Origin: Methanobrevibacter ruminantium M1
Lineage (GTDB): Archaea; Methanobacteriota; Methanobacteria; Methanobacteriales; Methanobacteriaceae
Length of the DNA: 64,000 nucleotides
Assembly: GCF_000024185.1 (NCBI RefSeq)
Contig: NC_013790.1
Span: forward strand, 2,169,001-2,233,000
Reading direction: 5' to 3'
Each line of letters begins with the position of its first letter. The first letter of the stretch is position 1. The translations under genes were made by a program, and so were the position numbers. This document shows, in pieces, positions 55,336 through 64,000 of the stretch. Under the pieces are notes generated by a model, which was given only the letters and a program-made list of their open reading frames with translations, was not told the origin of the DNA and searched no databases.

Positions 55336-56559
55336 ATGGCTAGTAATTTATCCAAATTCTTCAAGGATAGACAAGTAATCATCCTAATTATTTGCCTCAT
55401 AATCAGTATCATAAGCATAAGTTTCCTTGGAGTAGAACAAGGACTTGACCTAAAGGGCGGTTCCTCCATCCAATTGCAATTGGAACATCCTGTAAACGAC
55501 TCTACAATGAAAGTGGTCACCTCTGTACTGGACAAAAGGCTTAACTTATATGGTGTAACCGATGTAAAGGTCCGTTCAAGCGGAGACCAGATGGTCATAG
55601 TTGAGATGGCTGGAAAGAGCCCCGAAGAGGTGGAGCGGCTGATTGGTAACCCAGGTATTTTTGAAGCAAAAATAGACAATAAGACAGTTCTAGTAGGCAG
55701 TGACGTTGCAACTGTAGACGCTCCTGTTGTTGGAGAGTCTGGAGAATGGCAAGTTCCATTTACATTAACTACAGAAGGAGCTAAGAAATTTGCAGAGCTT
55801 GCAAAGGGAAAAGGCGGACATGAAGTGGTAATGTATCTTGACGGAAAGCAGATAGATGACCACCCTCCTGCATTGGCTGAAGAGCTTGCAAGCGGAGAGG
55901 CTGTAACTGAAGTTCAGGTTACAGGTGGTGCCGAAGATGTTGAAACAGCAAAAGCAGAGTCAAATGAAGTATTCACTGTATTAAAGACAGGTTCACTTCC
56001 GGTAAAGATTCACACTGTAGGTTCCAATACAGTTTCCCCAGAGTTAGGTCAGCAGTTTGCACAAGGAGCATTGATTGCAGGTCTTCTTGCAATCCTTGGT
56101 ATTTCAGCAGTTGTATATATCAGATATAGAAGAGCCTTCCTAGCTATCCCTATACTCATTACAACATTATCTGAGATAATCATTATCCTAGGGGTCGCTT
56201 CAATAATCCATTGGAACATAGACCTTGCAGCGATTGCAGGTTTGATTGCATCTGTAGGTACTGGGGTAGACGACCAGATCATCATTACGGATGAGGTGCT
56301 GCACCACGACGATGAAAACACCAGGCATAGAAGAACAAGAACTCAAATGAATGTGAAGAATGCTCTTTTCATCATATTTGCATCAGCAGGTACCTTGATT
56401 GCAGCTATGCTTCCATTAGCCTATGTAGGATTTGCAAGAGGAAGCAGTGGAATCGGTACAATTGCTGGATTTGCATTCACTACAATCATTGGTGTATTGA
56501 TTGGTGTATTCATTACCAGACCAGCTTATGCTAAGTTTATTGAATTGTTTGTTTCTTAA
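55336..56559 (+). CDS. secD: Protein-export membrane protein SecD
   Basis: Partner of SecF. 407 residues, the short archaeal form. GVEQGLDLKGGSSIQLQLE follows helix 1; the periplasmic-equivalent P1-type domain spans about 45-225; then five C-terminal helices with GTGVDDQIIITDEV (about 309-322) carrying the key Asp residues. The AAAGGAGGT site lies inside the end of secF, and the start is 2 bp past its stop, so the two are coupled. Confidence 0.94.
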   Translation: MASNLSKFFKDRQVIILIICLIISIISISFLGVEQGLDLKGGSSIQLQLEHPVNDSTMKVVTSVLDKRLNLYGVTDVKVRSSGDQMVIVEMAGKSPEEVERLIGNPGIFEAKIDNKTVLVGSDVATVDAPVVGESGEWQVPFTLTTEGAKKFAELAKGKGGHEVVMYLDGKQIDDHPPALAEELASGEAVTEVQVTGGAEDVETAKAESNEVFTVLKTGSLPVKIHTVGSNTVSPELGQQFAQGALIAGLLAILGISAVVYIRYRRAFLAIPILITTLSEIIIILGVASIIHWNIDLAAIAGLIASVGTGVDDQIIITDEVLHHDDENTRHRRTRTQMNVKNALFIIFASAGTLIAAMLPLAYVGFARGSSGIGTIAGFAFTTIIGVLIGVFITRPAYAKFIELFVS

Positions 56560-56605
56560 ATTAGCTAAAACAAAATAAATAATTCTAAAACAAAATTTAA
56601 ACTTC

Positions 56606-56660
56606 GAATAAGTAACTACATTTTAGTTAACTTATTCTTTTCTATTTTTATTTTAATTTT
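56606..56660 (+). terminator. secFD terminator
   Basis: GAATAAGT-AACT and AGTT-AACTTATTC form a long stem with one bulge, followed by TTTTCTATTTTTATTTTAATTTTT. Confidence 0.65.
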
Positions 56661-56860
56661 TCACACTCAACAATATTCTTATAAATTAAAATATAACAAT
56701 TGTTAAACTTTTTATATTAAAAAAATTAATATAAACATATAAAGAAAATAAATAATGATTAAGACTTAAATAATTAGTACTTTAAATGATTAAAATTTAA
56801 GCAATTAATATTTAAATCATTTTATAAAATTATTTTCTAAAAAAGAATTGGAGATTAAAA
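56661..56860. other. Upstream region of the GMC-like flavoprotein
   Basis: About 200 bp, no gene. ATTAA(A/T)ATTTAAGCAATTAATATTTAAATCATT near 56780-56820 has short direct repeats of the type AATTAATA(T/C)TTTAAAT. Confidence 0.4.
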
Positions 56861-58102
56861 ATGGTTATAGTTGTAGGAACTGGTGCCGGAGGAGCAATAA
56901 TTGCCATGAAGCTTGCAAAGGCAAATATTCCAGTTACAATAATTGAAAGAGGCCCATATATAGCAAGCAAAGACGCATATGAAACATATGACATGAAATA
57001 TTATGACAAGAGATTTGAAAGCGAACAAAGCCTAGACCTTCTTAAGACCACCTGTGTAGGAGGATCTACAATAGTGGCAGCAGGAAACGGCGTAAGGGTT
57101 CTTGAAGAGGAATTCAAGGACCTAGGCATAGACCTTAGCAAGGAATACGAAACAATAGAAGAGCTAATCGGCGTCCATCAAATGGATGACGACCATATAG
57201 GTGAAGGAACAAGGCTATTTTTGGAATCTGCAAAGGAATGCGGATTCGATGCAATCAAGATGCCTAAATTCATCAGGGATGAGGACTGCAAGCCATGCGG
57301 CAAATGTTCATTCGGATGTCCTAGAGATGCAAAATGGAGCGGAAAGGACTTTATAGACATAGCAATCGAAAACGGAGCAGAGCTTATTGAAAACGCAGAA
57401 GTCACTAAGATACTTACTGCCCACAAATCAGCAAGCGGTGTCGAATACATACAGGATGGCCAAGTTAAGACCATCGAATCAGACCTTGTTATCCTTGCAG
57501 CCGGTGCAATCGATACAGCAGTCATCCTTCAAAAGACTGGAATAGACGCTGGAAACAAGCTATTCTTTGATCCATTCATAAGCGTTGGAGGAGTCTTAAA
57601 AGACATAAAATACAACACAGAGGTACAGATGAACGGACTTGCAATAGGAAATGAATATATCCTTGCCCCACATTTCTCCTCATTCATTTCAAAATATATC
57701 AAAGAAACATACCCTGAAGTTGAGGATAAGGACATTTTAAGCATTATGGTTAAGGTTCAAGATGATATGGTAGGATCTGTAGACATTGATGGAAATGTTA
57801 AGAAATTCAATACAATAGGCGATATAAGAAGGCTTGGACAAGGAGCTGCAGCTGCAGGCTCAATCCTTCAAAAGGCAGGAGTCGATGCAACAACCATGAC
57901 TTCAACAGTATTCAGGGGAGCCCATCCAGGAGGAACAGCAGCAATTGGAGAGGTTGTTGATAAGAATCTGAAAACAGAAATCGATGGCCTTTACCTTGGA
58001 GATGCAAGCGTTATTCCTATCTCTCCAGGCAAGCCACCTATTTTGCTTATCCTTGCATTAGCGGAAAGATTAGCAAACCATTTAATTGAAGAGGTTATTT
58101 AA
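56861..58102 (+). CDS. GMC-like FAD-dependent oxidoreductase with [4Fe-4S] motif
   Basis: 413 residues. FAD-binding Rossmann motif VGTGAGGAIIAMKLA (5-19) followed by the ERG acid; VGGSTIVAAGNGVR (about 66-79) and LAAGAIDTAVILQKTG match the GMC family. The C-terminal HPGGTAAIGEVVD and LYLGDASVIPISPGKPP blocks supply the active-site His region. Unusually, it carries a ferredoxin-like CxxCxxCxxxC at Cys143, Cys146, Cys149, Cys153. This suggests direct electron exchange with ferredoxin or another iron-sulfur partner. Substrate unknown. GGAG before the ATG. Confidence 0.85.
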   Translation: MVIVVGTGAGGAIIAMKLAKANIPVTIIERGPYIASKDAYETYDMKYYDKRFESEQSLDLLKTTCVGGSTIVAAGNGVRVLEEEFKDLGIDLSKEYETIEELIGVHQMDDDHIGEGTRLFLESAKECGFDAIKMPKFIRDEDCKPCGKCSFGCPRDAKWSGKDFIDIAIENGAELIENAEVTKILTAHKSASGVEYIQDGQVKTIESDLVILAAGAIDTAVILQKTGIDAGNKLFFDPFISVGGVLKDIKYNTEVQMNGLAIGNEYILAPHFSSFISKYIKETYPEVEDKDILSIMVKVQDDMVGSVDIDGNVKKFNTIGDIRRLGQGAAAAGSILQKAGVDATTMTSTVFRGAHPGGTAAIGEVVDKNLKTEIDGLYLGDASVIPISPGKPPILLILALAERLANHLIEEVI

Positions 58103-58118
58103 ATTGTTTTTTTAAAAA

Positions 58119-58267
58119 AAAAGACTGATTAAGAAGAAATAAATTCTAATTAAAAAAAGATCTAAAAGAAGAAAAAATTCTAATTAAAAAAAAGGCCTAT
58201 AAGAAGAAAATAATTCTAATTTAAAAAAGACCTAAAAGAAGAAATAAATTCTAAAAAAAGATTGATT
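58119..58267. repeat. 35-bp tandem repeat between converging genes
   Basis: AAGAAGAAA(A/T)AAATTCTAATT-like units recur at about 58131, 58165, 58200 and 58235, separated by AAAAAAG(A/G)(T/C)CTA. Confidence 0.75.
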
Positions 58268-58300
58268 AAGAAGTTTTTAAAAACTTCTTTTATTTTTTTT
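58268..58300. terminator. Bidirectional terminator between converging genes
   Basis: AAGAAGTTTTT and AAAAACTTCTT form a perfect 22-bp palindrome, followed on the plus strand by TTATTTTTTTTTATTT. Confidence 0.8.
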
Positions 58301-58303
58301 TAT

Positions 58304-58732
58304 TTAACCCATATTAATCAAAAATAATCCAACAGCACAAATAAATATGCCGCCAAGCTGCTTAAGTGTTATATTCTCACCATAAAGAATCGCCCCAACG
58401 AATACAAGAACAATGGCAAGTCCAATATTTGCAACAATTGAAGCAGAACTGACCTTCCAACCGGCACGGAATGCAAAAATATAAGCAAGCTCCAATCCCA
58501 CAATAGCTATTCCAAGCACAACAGATGTCCAATTAACATGAGAAAGTTCCACCATAACATTCTCAGGCTTTACCAGAAATACAAAGATGATAGCAGTTAA
58601 AATAGCTGCAGTTATATAAGTTATCATCAATGTTCCAAAGGCATTCACATTCCCTGGAGTTGACTTGGTACAAATATTATAAATCGTATTAGATAAAATG
58701 ACAAGCAAAATAGGCCAAACCATCTCCCACAT
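58304..58732 (-). CDS. EamA/DMT-type half-size transporter
   Basis: 142 residues with four to five membrane helices and no soluble domain. It resembles one EamA repeat of the drug/metabolite transporter superfamily: short loops, GENITLKQLGGIFICAVGLFLI at the C-terminal end. Half-size members act as dimers, often antiparallel. The substrate is unknown. It lies downstream of pyrI on the same strand, with about 90 bp between them. Confidence 0.75.
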   Translation of the reverse strand: MWEMVWPILLVILSNTIYNICTKSTPGNVNAFGTLMITYITAAILTAIIFVFLVKPENVMVELSHVNWTSVVLGIAIVGLELAYIFAFRAGWKVSSASIVANIGLAIVLVFVGAILYGENITLKQLGGIFICAVGLFLINMG

Positions 58733-58819
58733 AAATAAACACCTTATAAAAATATTATAAATAAAAAAAGAGTTATTTTAAGTTTTTAAATTTAAATTAG
58801 AATGTTAAAAACCTTAAAA

Positions 58820-59281
58820 CTATTCAAACTGATTATATATCTCATCATACTGAACCAATCTTTCACAATAATGGCACCTTACTGTAATCGGATTAGAGTC
58901 AACAAGATAAAACTTAGTCTCTAGAGGCTCTTCAGTATTTGATATGCATTTAGGATTGGTGCATTTGATTATTCCATTCAACTCATTTACCTTTCTTACC
59001 TTATTTTTAGATACAATCTCATAATCCCTGATTATATTGATGGTTGCATCAGGTGCAATCAATGATATCTTATCTATTTCAGTATGAGCCAATTCCCTAT
59101 TTTCAAACTTGACAATATCCTTATATCCTAATCTGGAATGGACATTCATAGCAAGTGTAACATTGGTTCCTTTCTTTGGAAGCCCTAGAATCTTTAATAC
59201 CTGAAGCGCCTTATTTGCTGGAATATGGTCAATCACAGTGCCGTTTTCAATTGGCTTAACCTTTAACTCTACCTTAGTCAT
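58820..59281 (-). CDS. pyrI: Aspartate carbamoyltransferase regulatory subunit
   Basis: Binds nucleotides and controls PyrB in pyrimidine synthesis. 153 residues. The N-terminal allosteric domain ([26 protein letters not shown]) binds CTP/ATP. The C-terminal zinc domain uses Cys107, Cys112, Cys136 and Cys139, as in other PyrI proteins. pyrB is not in the window. No clear ribosome binding site is seen; the ATG comes shortly after an AT-rich block, so the transcript may be leaderless. Confidence 0.95.
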   Translation of the reverse strand: MTKVELKVKPIENGTVIDHIPANKALQVLKILGLPKKGTNVTLAMNVHSRLGYKDIVKFENRELAHTEIDKISLIAPDATINIIRDYEIVSKNKVRKVNELNGIIKCTNPKCISNTEEPLETKFYLVDSNPITVRCHYCERLVQYDEIYNQFE

Positions 59282-59630
59282 AAATAATTATTTCTTTAAA
59301 ATTTTATTTATAATTTTTTATTGGCCTGATGAAATTAAAAGAAGAAAAAAACTTCAAAAATCATTTATGAATTGAAAAATTATATTTGAACAATTTTCAG
59401 TAAATAGATACAATATCTGAATGAATCATATCAAAGAAATTATTATATATATTATTTCGATATAAATATTATTAACCTTAAAATAGCTAAAGGGAAAAAT
59501 GAAGTAAAACATTTCAATCCCAAAAATAATAAAAAGGGAAAAAAATGAAGATAAATAAGAAAAGTGATACCCTATCTTATTTATTCTAAACATTAATAAA
59601 ATCTAAAAAAAGCAAATTTCAGGTGAATAT
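59282..59630. other. Divergent region between pyrI and the adhesin-like gene
   Basis: 349 bp without a gene. TATATATTATTTCGATATAAATATT near 59443-59467 is the best TATA candidate for the adhesin-like gene; it would leave a leader of about 140 nt. Confidence 0.45.
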
Positions 59631-62600
59631 ATGAAATTAAATAAATTCTTCATTATCAGCATAATATTGATTATATTTCTATCAATTAGTGCAATAAGTG
59701 CAGAAAATACTGATAATGCACTCTCAACAGATACACACTCAAATGACAATGTACTCTCAACAGATTCACGATCAAATGAGAATGCACTCACAAACGAGAA
59801 CACACTCTTAACAGATACACACTCAAATGAGAATGCACTCACAACAGACCCACTCACAAAGGAGAACACACATTCTTATAAGGATTCAGAAAAGTCTCTT
59901 TCATCAGATGCTTTTAATAAGACCATTTATGTAAATAAAACCGGAAGCGATGAGGGAGATGGAAGCGAAGCAAATCCTTACGCTACACTAAAAAAGTCCA
60001 TTTCACAACTTGATGACTCTGACAATGCTGTCATCTACATCGGTCCAGGCAATTACACAGGTGAAAATAATTCTGCCTTGGAGATAAACTTAGACCATAA
60101 AGATCATGACGGATCCCTTAGCATTATTGGAGATTCAAATGGAGGAACTGTTTTTGATGGGGAAAACTTAAATCCAATAATAATATCAATCAGTGAGGAT
60201 TCAATAGTGACCTTAATAAATATCACATTCACTCACGGCAAAAATAATATGGGCTCTGCCATTAGAAGTTCTGGAAATCTCACTATTGACAATTGCATAT
60301 TCACGGAAAACTATGCAACAAATCTTGCTGCACTTTATGTTGATAAACATAGCCCTTTAACAGTAATGAACTCAAAATTTTTAGAAAATAGGGCCAAACA
60401 ATGTGCAGATATCTATTTTTCACAAAACTCAGAAATAATTTTATTAAATAATCTCTTTGAAGGTTCAACTGCAGAATATTCCTATGCCTATAGCCCATCC
60501 GTATCCCTGCAAACAGGAAAAAGTTTAGTCAAAGGAAATACTTTTAAGAATCTGACAGGCGCTTATTATAAAGGTGCATTGTATATTGCCTATAACAATG
60601 GGATAAATATAGCCAACATTACTGATAATACATTCATCAACTGTAATTATACAGGGACAGATGGAGCAATCCTATTTTTCCAAAATGCCTATTTGAAGAA
60701 CAATAAATTCATAGACTGCCATTCTTCCACTGCATTTCTATACTCCAACACTGAGTTTAATGCATACCTAAGTTTTGAAGATGCAGAAATTGATGGCACC
60801 ACCTTCTTTTTAAAAGCCAATGTAACCGACGACATGGGAAATAAAGTTAAAAATGCAAAGGTCATATTTTACTTGAATGGAGAAAATGTGGGTTCTGCTA
60901 GTTCTGATAATAACGGCGTAGCAATGATAAGCATTAAAAAATTGCTGGAAAATGGAGAATATGTAATTTCAGGTACTCAGTCATACTCTGAAATCAATCC
61001 TTTTGGGGTAAACGTAAAAAATGCAACTGCAAGAGTTAATTACGACCACAGCTCTCTTGAAGTGTGGGTATCAACTGATGGAGATGATGGCTCTGGCAAC
61101 GGCAGTGAAGACAATCCATTCAAGACTCTTAGAAAAGCATTGGATTATGGAACAGCATCTGCTGTCAATTTGACTGTGCACGTTAAAAACGGAATTTACA
61201 ATGGGGATGACAATAGAGATTTGTCCTATTCCACTCTCGGCAAAATCACCATCGTTGGAGAATCCTACTCCAATGTAGTGATTGATGGAGAAAATATAAC
61301 AAAGAGCATATTTGCTTTCTCTTCAACCTTAGACGTTACACTGATTAATCTGACCTTAATCAACTGTCCTTCCACTCTTATAAACGCATACACATTAAGC
61401 ATGATGGACAACATTGTCATAAATTCAGGTACCATACGTGCCCAAACAGGTAACAATGGAGTAACAATTGATAATTTAAGAGTAATCAACGGTACAGATC
61501 AGGCCATAACTGGCTATAATCTGAGATTAACCAATTCCAGATTTGAAAATTGTGATGGTCTCACTCACACCGGTTTAATATGGCTATCCACCAATAATAA
61601 TAAGGTCACCTATTTAGAAAACAATACCTTTTTTAATAATACAATTGCAGGATCCGCCGGCGGCGGCGCCGCATACTATATCCAAAGTGACTTAATAAGC
61701 ATCAATAACACTTTCGACTCAAATTGGATTACGGAAAGTAGGGGAGAAAATGTTGCTTATGCAGGGGGCAGACATATAATTTCCATCAATGACAAATTCA
61801 TCAATAACGAGGTTCCCAAATATGTTGCCCAATATCGAAGCATTGGAAACGAAGAATGTGAAATAATTGTGGAAAACATTACTTTCATCAACAACAAGGC
61901 ATCTGGAAATGGTGCAGGTTTAGCGACCACTGGAGCCATAGTCAAAGGAGGGAAATTCATCAATAACAGCGCCTCTGGAAACGGCGGCGCAATATATCTC
62001 TTAAATCATGACAATACAAGTTCATATTGTCAAATGAGCCTTGAAGATGTCATTTTTGAAAACAATTCAGCCACTTGCGGAAAGGACATTTTCATCGAAG
62101 GGAGTTCTGGAAACAATATATTTACCTATTTAAATAATCTGACAATAGTTGCCAATGATTTGAATGTAACTAGTTTGTCTGATAATTTAACCGTCAGCGT
62201 ATTTCACCCTTCCGGCGCCATAATCGGAGGAGGGGAAATAAGTTTCTATCTTGATGGTGAATACATTGGAAAATCCACTCTGGTCAATCAAAATGCAAGT
62301 TTAGAATATGTAGGATTTAAAAACAATACCATATACGAATTCACAAGCATTTATGAATACGCCTCTTTAAATGACACTTACATTGACGGCATAGTTTCCA
62401 CCAAAATCCCTTACGCCTTGGAAAACATTGAACTTTATGTATCCGATGGCAGTGGCGATGATGAAAATGGAAACGGCAGCATAAGCAATCCATTTAAATC
62501 AATTTCCAAGGCATTGAGCGAAGGATATCAAAAATCAACAAATATTACAGTGCATATTTTGGAAGGCACTTATACAGGAAGTTTAAACAGCAATTTAAGA

Positions 62601-64000
62601 ATTCCAACAACTGTTAACATATTGCTTATCGGCGAAGGGGCAGCCAAGACCATAATAAGTGACAGCTCCTCAGACTATTTCATTACAGCATTAAAAGGCA
62701 AATGCGAATTAAGAATATCCCAGATGACATTGAATAGGGCGGCCCGTGACACACAATCAGCCATCTATATTGAAGAGGAATCCAATGTGGCCATTGACAA
62801 TGTCACATTCATTGGCGGCCAAGGAAATTACGGCGGAGCCATCAATACTGCAGGAAACCTTTCCATAAGAAATTCATATTTCCATGACAATGGATATGCA
62901 GATAGAACTTTACGTGCAAATGCCTATTACGGAGGAGCCATTTGCAATGACGGCACCCTAATCATTGACAATACAATATTTGAAAGCGACCATGCAGGCA
63001 GACTAAGTGAAATTGCGAATCAAGGCACATTATACATGAACAATTCAAAAGTGATTGACAGCATAAACGCATATAGCATAAACATGGATTTGGTTGCTAT
63101 CGGCGCTTATGGTGGCCAAAAGGGCGAAATTACAATAGAAAATAGCCAATTCATAGTTAGCTCCAAGACCATCAATGAATTGAATGACAGAATCTATGAT
63201 CCTACAAGGGCATTGACCTGCTTGGGCATTGGTTCATGCCAACATGCAATCCTCATCAACTCCACATTCATTGGCGAAGGGGCAGTATTCTCCCCTTATG
63301 TATTTGGCGGAATTAACTCAAATAATCTTGCAAGTGGAGGATGTACCATGATTCCAGGAGATTTGGAAGTCTACAATTCAACATTTAGAAATGTCCAAGC
63401 TGTAAATATAATATATTCAAGAACAGATAATGTGAGATATCACTCCCAAAGGGTCTTTGAAGGATGCCTATTCGATAATGTCGAATATATAATAGCTGTT
63501 TTGAATACAGGCAATTTTTCAGTTGAGATGCATGACTGCGTTATTTTATCAGATGATCTTGCTAAAATAGGATTTGGAAGTGAAAAAACCATGAAAATGG
63601 ACATTTCCAATAACTGGTGGTCCTCCAACGATGGAAGCTATGACAATGCCACCCTAGGAACTACCAATTACATTTCAAATTGTGTTGTAAAACTCAAGGA
63701 AATAAGTTCAGAGACTGTTCATCCTGAAAGCTATCTGATCCTAACTCTAAATTCAAGCAATAGAACCGGTCTGCTACAGGATGCAATCCTGGCATTCAAG
63801 GCATACGACGGCGAAAACATAAGCGATTACGATGGAGCTTTATATCCTCGAAATTTCGAAATGTCTGCCATAAATGCCACTTTAGATGACCTGGAGGGCA
63901 CAATAATTAACAAGGCCATCAATCCATTTGAGGGTGTAGAAAACAGCGGATATTACATTGAAGCCATTGTAGACAATCAAAAGGTCAATCTGACAGTCCA
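59631..64000 (+). CDS. Adhesin-like surface protein with repeated beta-helix and Ig-like modules, cut by window edge
   Basis: Open frame of 1456 codons from the ATG at 59631 to the window end, no stop. Signal peptide at 1-24 (LIIFLSISAISA), then a Thr/Ser/Asn-rich repeat region to about 85. Three modules follow, each opened by a related stretch: TIYVNKTGSDEGDGSEANPY (about 98), VWVSTDGDDGSGNGSEDNPF (about 478) and LYVSDGSGDDENGNGSISNP (about 935). Each has Asn-rich parallel beta-helix rungs. Between them lie Ig-like linkers (e.g. VTDDMGNKVKNAKVIFYLNG near 397). This is the layout of Methanobrevibacter adhesin-like proteins. SD AGGTGA 4 nt before the ATG. Confidence 0.88.
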   Translation, partial: MKLNKFFIISIILIIFLSISAISAENTDNALSTDTHSNDNVLSTDSRSNENALTNENTLLTDTHSNENALTTDPLTKENTHSYKDSEKSLSSDAFNKTIYVNKTGSDEGDGSEANPYATLKKSISQLDDSDNAVIYIGPGNYTGENNSALEINLDHKDHDGSLSIIGDSNGGTVFDGENLNPIIISISEDSIVTLINITFTHGKNNMGSAIRSSGNLTIDNCIFTENYATNLAALYVDKHSPLTVMNSKFLENRAKQCADIYFSQNSEIILLNNLFEGSTAEYSYAYSPSVSLQTGKSLVKGNTFKNLTGAYYKGALYIAYNNGINIANITDNTFINCNYTGTDGAILFFQNAYLKNNKFIDCHSSTAFLYSNTEFNAYLSFEDAEIDGTTFFLKANVTDDMGNKVKNAKVIFYLNGENVGSASSDNNGVAMISIKKLLENGEYVISGTQSYSEINPFGVNVKNATARVNYDHSSLEVWVSTDGDDGSGNGSEDNPFKTLRKALDYGTASAVNLTVHVKNGIYNGDDNRDLSYSTLGKITIVGESYSNVVIDGENITKSIFAFSSTLDVTLINLTLINCPSTLINAYTLSMMDNIVINSGTIRAQTGNNGVTIDNLRVINGTDQAITGYNLRLTNSRFENCDGLTHTGLIWLSTNNNKVTYLENNTFFNNTIAGSAGGGAAYYIQSDLISINNTFDSNWITESRGENVAYAGGRHIISINDKFINNEVPKYVAQYRSIGNEECEIIVENITFINNKASGNGAGLATTGAIVKGGKFINNSASGNGGAIYLLNHDNTSSYCQMSLEDVIFENNSATCGKDIFIEGSSGNNIFTYLNNLTIVANDLNVTSLSDNLTVSVFHPSGAIIGGGEISFYLDGEYIGKSTLVNQNASLEYVGFKNNTIYEFTSIYEYASLNDTYIDGIVSTKIPYALENIELYVSDGSGDDENGNGSISNPFKSISKALSEGYQKSTNITVHILEGTYTGSLNSNLRIPTTVNILLIGEGAAKTIISDSSSDYFITALKGKCELRISQMTLNRAARDTQSAIYIEEESNVAIDNVTFIGGQGNYGGAINTAGNLSIRNSYFHDNGYADRTLRANAYYGGAICNDGTLIIDNTIFESDHAGRLSEIANQGTLYMNNSKVIDSINAYSINMDLVAIGAYGGQKGEITIENSQFIVSSKTINELNDRIYDPTRALTCLGIGSCQHAILINSTFIGEGAVFSPYVFGGINSNNLASGGCTMIPGDLEVYNSTFRNVQAVNIIYSRTDNVRYHSQRVFEGCLFDNVEYIIAVLNTGNFSVEMHDCVILSDDLAKIGFGSEKTMKMDISNNWWSSNDGSYDNATLGTTNYISNCVVKLKEISSETVHPESYLILTLNSSNRTGLLQDAILAFKAYDGENISDYDGALYPRNFEMSAINATLDDLEGTIINKAINPFEGVENSGYYIEAIVDNQKVNLTV

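Noticed and set aside
59603-59869. Minus-strand frame with Phe/Ser/Val repeats over the adhesin N terminus
   Set aside because: Shadow of the Thr/Ser/Asn repeat of the adhesin-like protein.

Overview
The window looks like a stretch of chromosome from a methanogenic archaeon of the order Methanobacteriales, most likely a Methanobrevibacter. The DNA is very AT-rich. It carries archaeal markers (a tail-less histone, ribosomal protein S17e, GHMP-type shikimate kinase, a Hel308-type helicase, archaeal Elp3, SecF-SecD, tRNAs without encoded CCA) and methanogen cofactor genes (methanopterin, methanofuran and coenzyme B pathways). The right end enters a giant adhesin-like surface protein of the kind expanded in gut Methanobrevibacter. 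The genus is an inference; the order is well supported.

Layout. 1-7 kb: lysine and aromatic amino acid genes on the minus strand (dapA, lysC, rps17e, chorismate mutase, shikimate kinase), with a radical SAM gene on the opposite strand, then a degenerate SppA-like protein. 7-17 kb: thioredoxin-like protein, glycosyltransferase, moaC, hel308, a PRC-barrel protein, elp3, deoC. 17-24.6 kb: tRNA-Phe and tRNA-Val, histone, mtaB, a zinc-finger protein, hacB, mptG, and a tetraether lipid synthase-like radical SAM protein. 25-38 kb: carS, a membrane-anchored HxxE protein, mfnF and mfnD, wecB, an M50 protease with a DUF447 protein, a MacB-type ABC pair, truA, nudC. 38-47 kb: a complete nickel/peptide-type ABC importer with one GNAT acetyltransferase gene inside it and a paralogous GNAT upstream, plus a QueG-like iron-sulfur protein on the opposite strand. 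47-50.4 kb: a BcrAB-type ABC exporter facing an iron-sulfur protein gene broken by an in-frame TAA. 50.7-59.3 kb: hisA, ribL, argC, a flavodoxin, secF-secD, a GMC-like flavoprotein, an EamA-type half transporter, pyrI. 59.6-64 kb: the adhesin-like gene, open to the right edge.

The most unusual signal is between genes. (1) Short tandem repeats of about 29-50 bp are anchored on gene 3' ends: the copy nearest the gene contains its last codons and stop codon, and further copies follow downstream. This is seen at seven genes (mtaB, the zinc-finger gene, mfnD, wecB, truA, the iron-sulfur pseudogene, argC). (2) Several upstream regions hold phased operator-like arrays: AGTAWTACT boxes 30-32 bp apart around the ABC importer and the second GNAT gene; TTAC/GTAA boxes exactly 20 bp apart next to a TATA box before the iron-sulfur gene; ATTGAT boxes exactly 19 bp apart before moaC; and three nested inverted repeats before the ABC exporter. 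(3) Several conserved proteins carry unusual highly charged extensions (OppD/NikD-type ATPase, SecF, PRC-barrel protein, MacB-type ATPase). No CRISPR array, insertion sequence, provirus or rRNA gene was seen.
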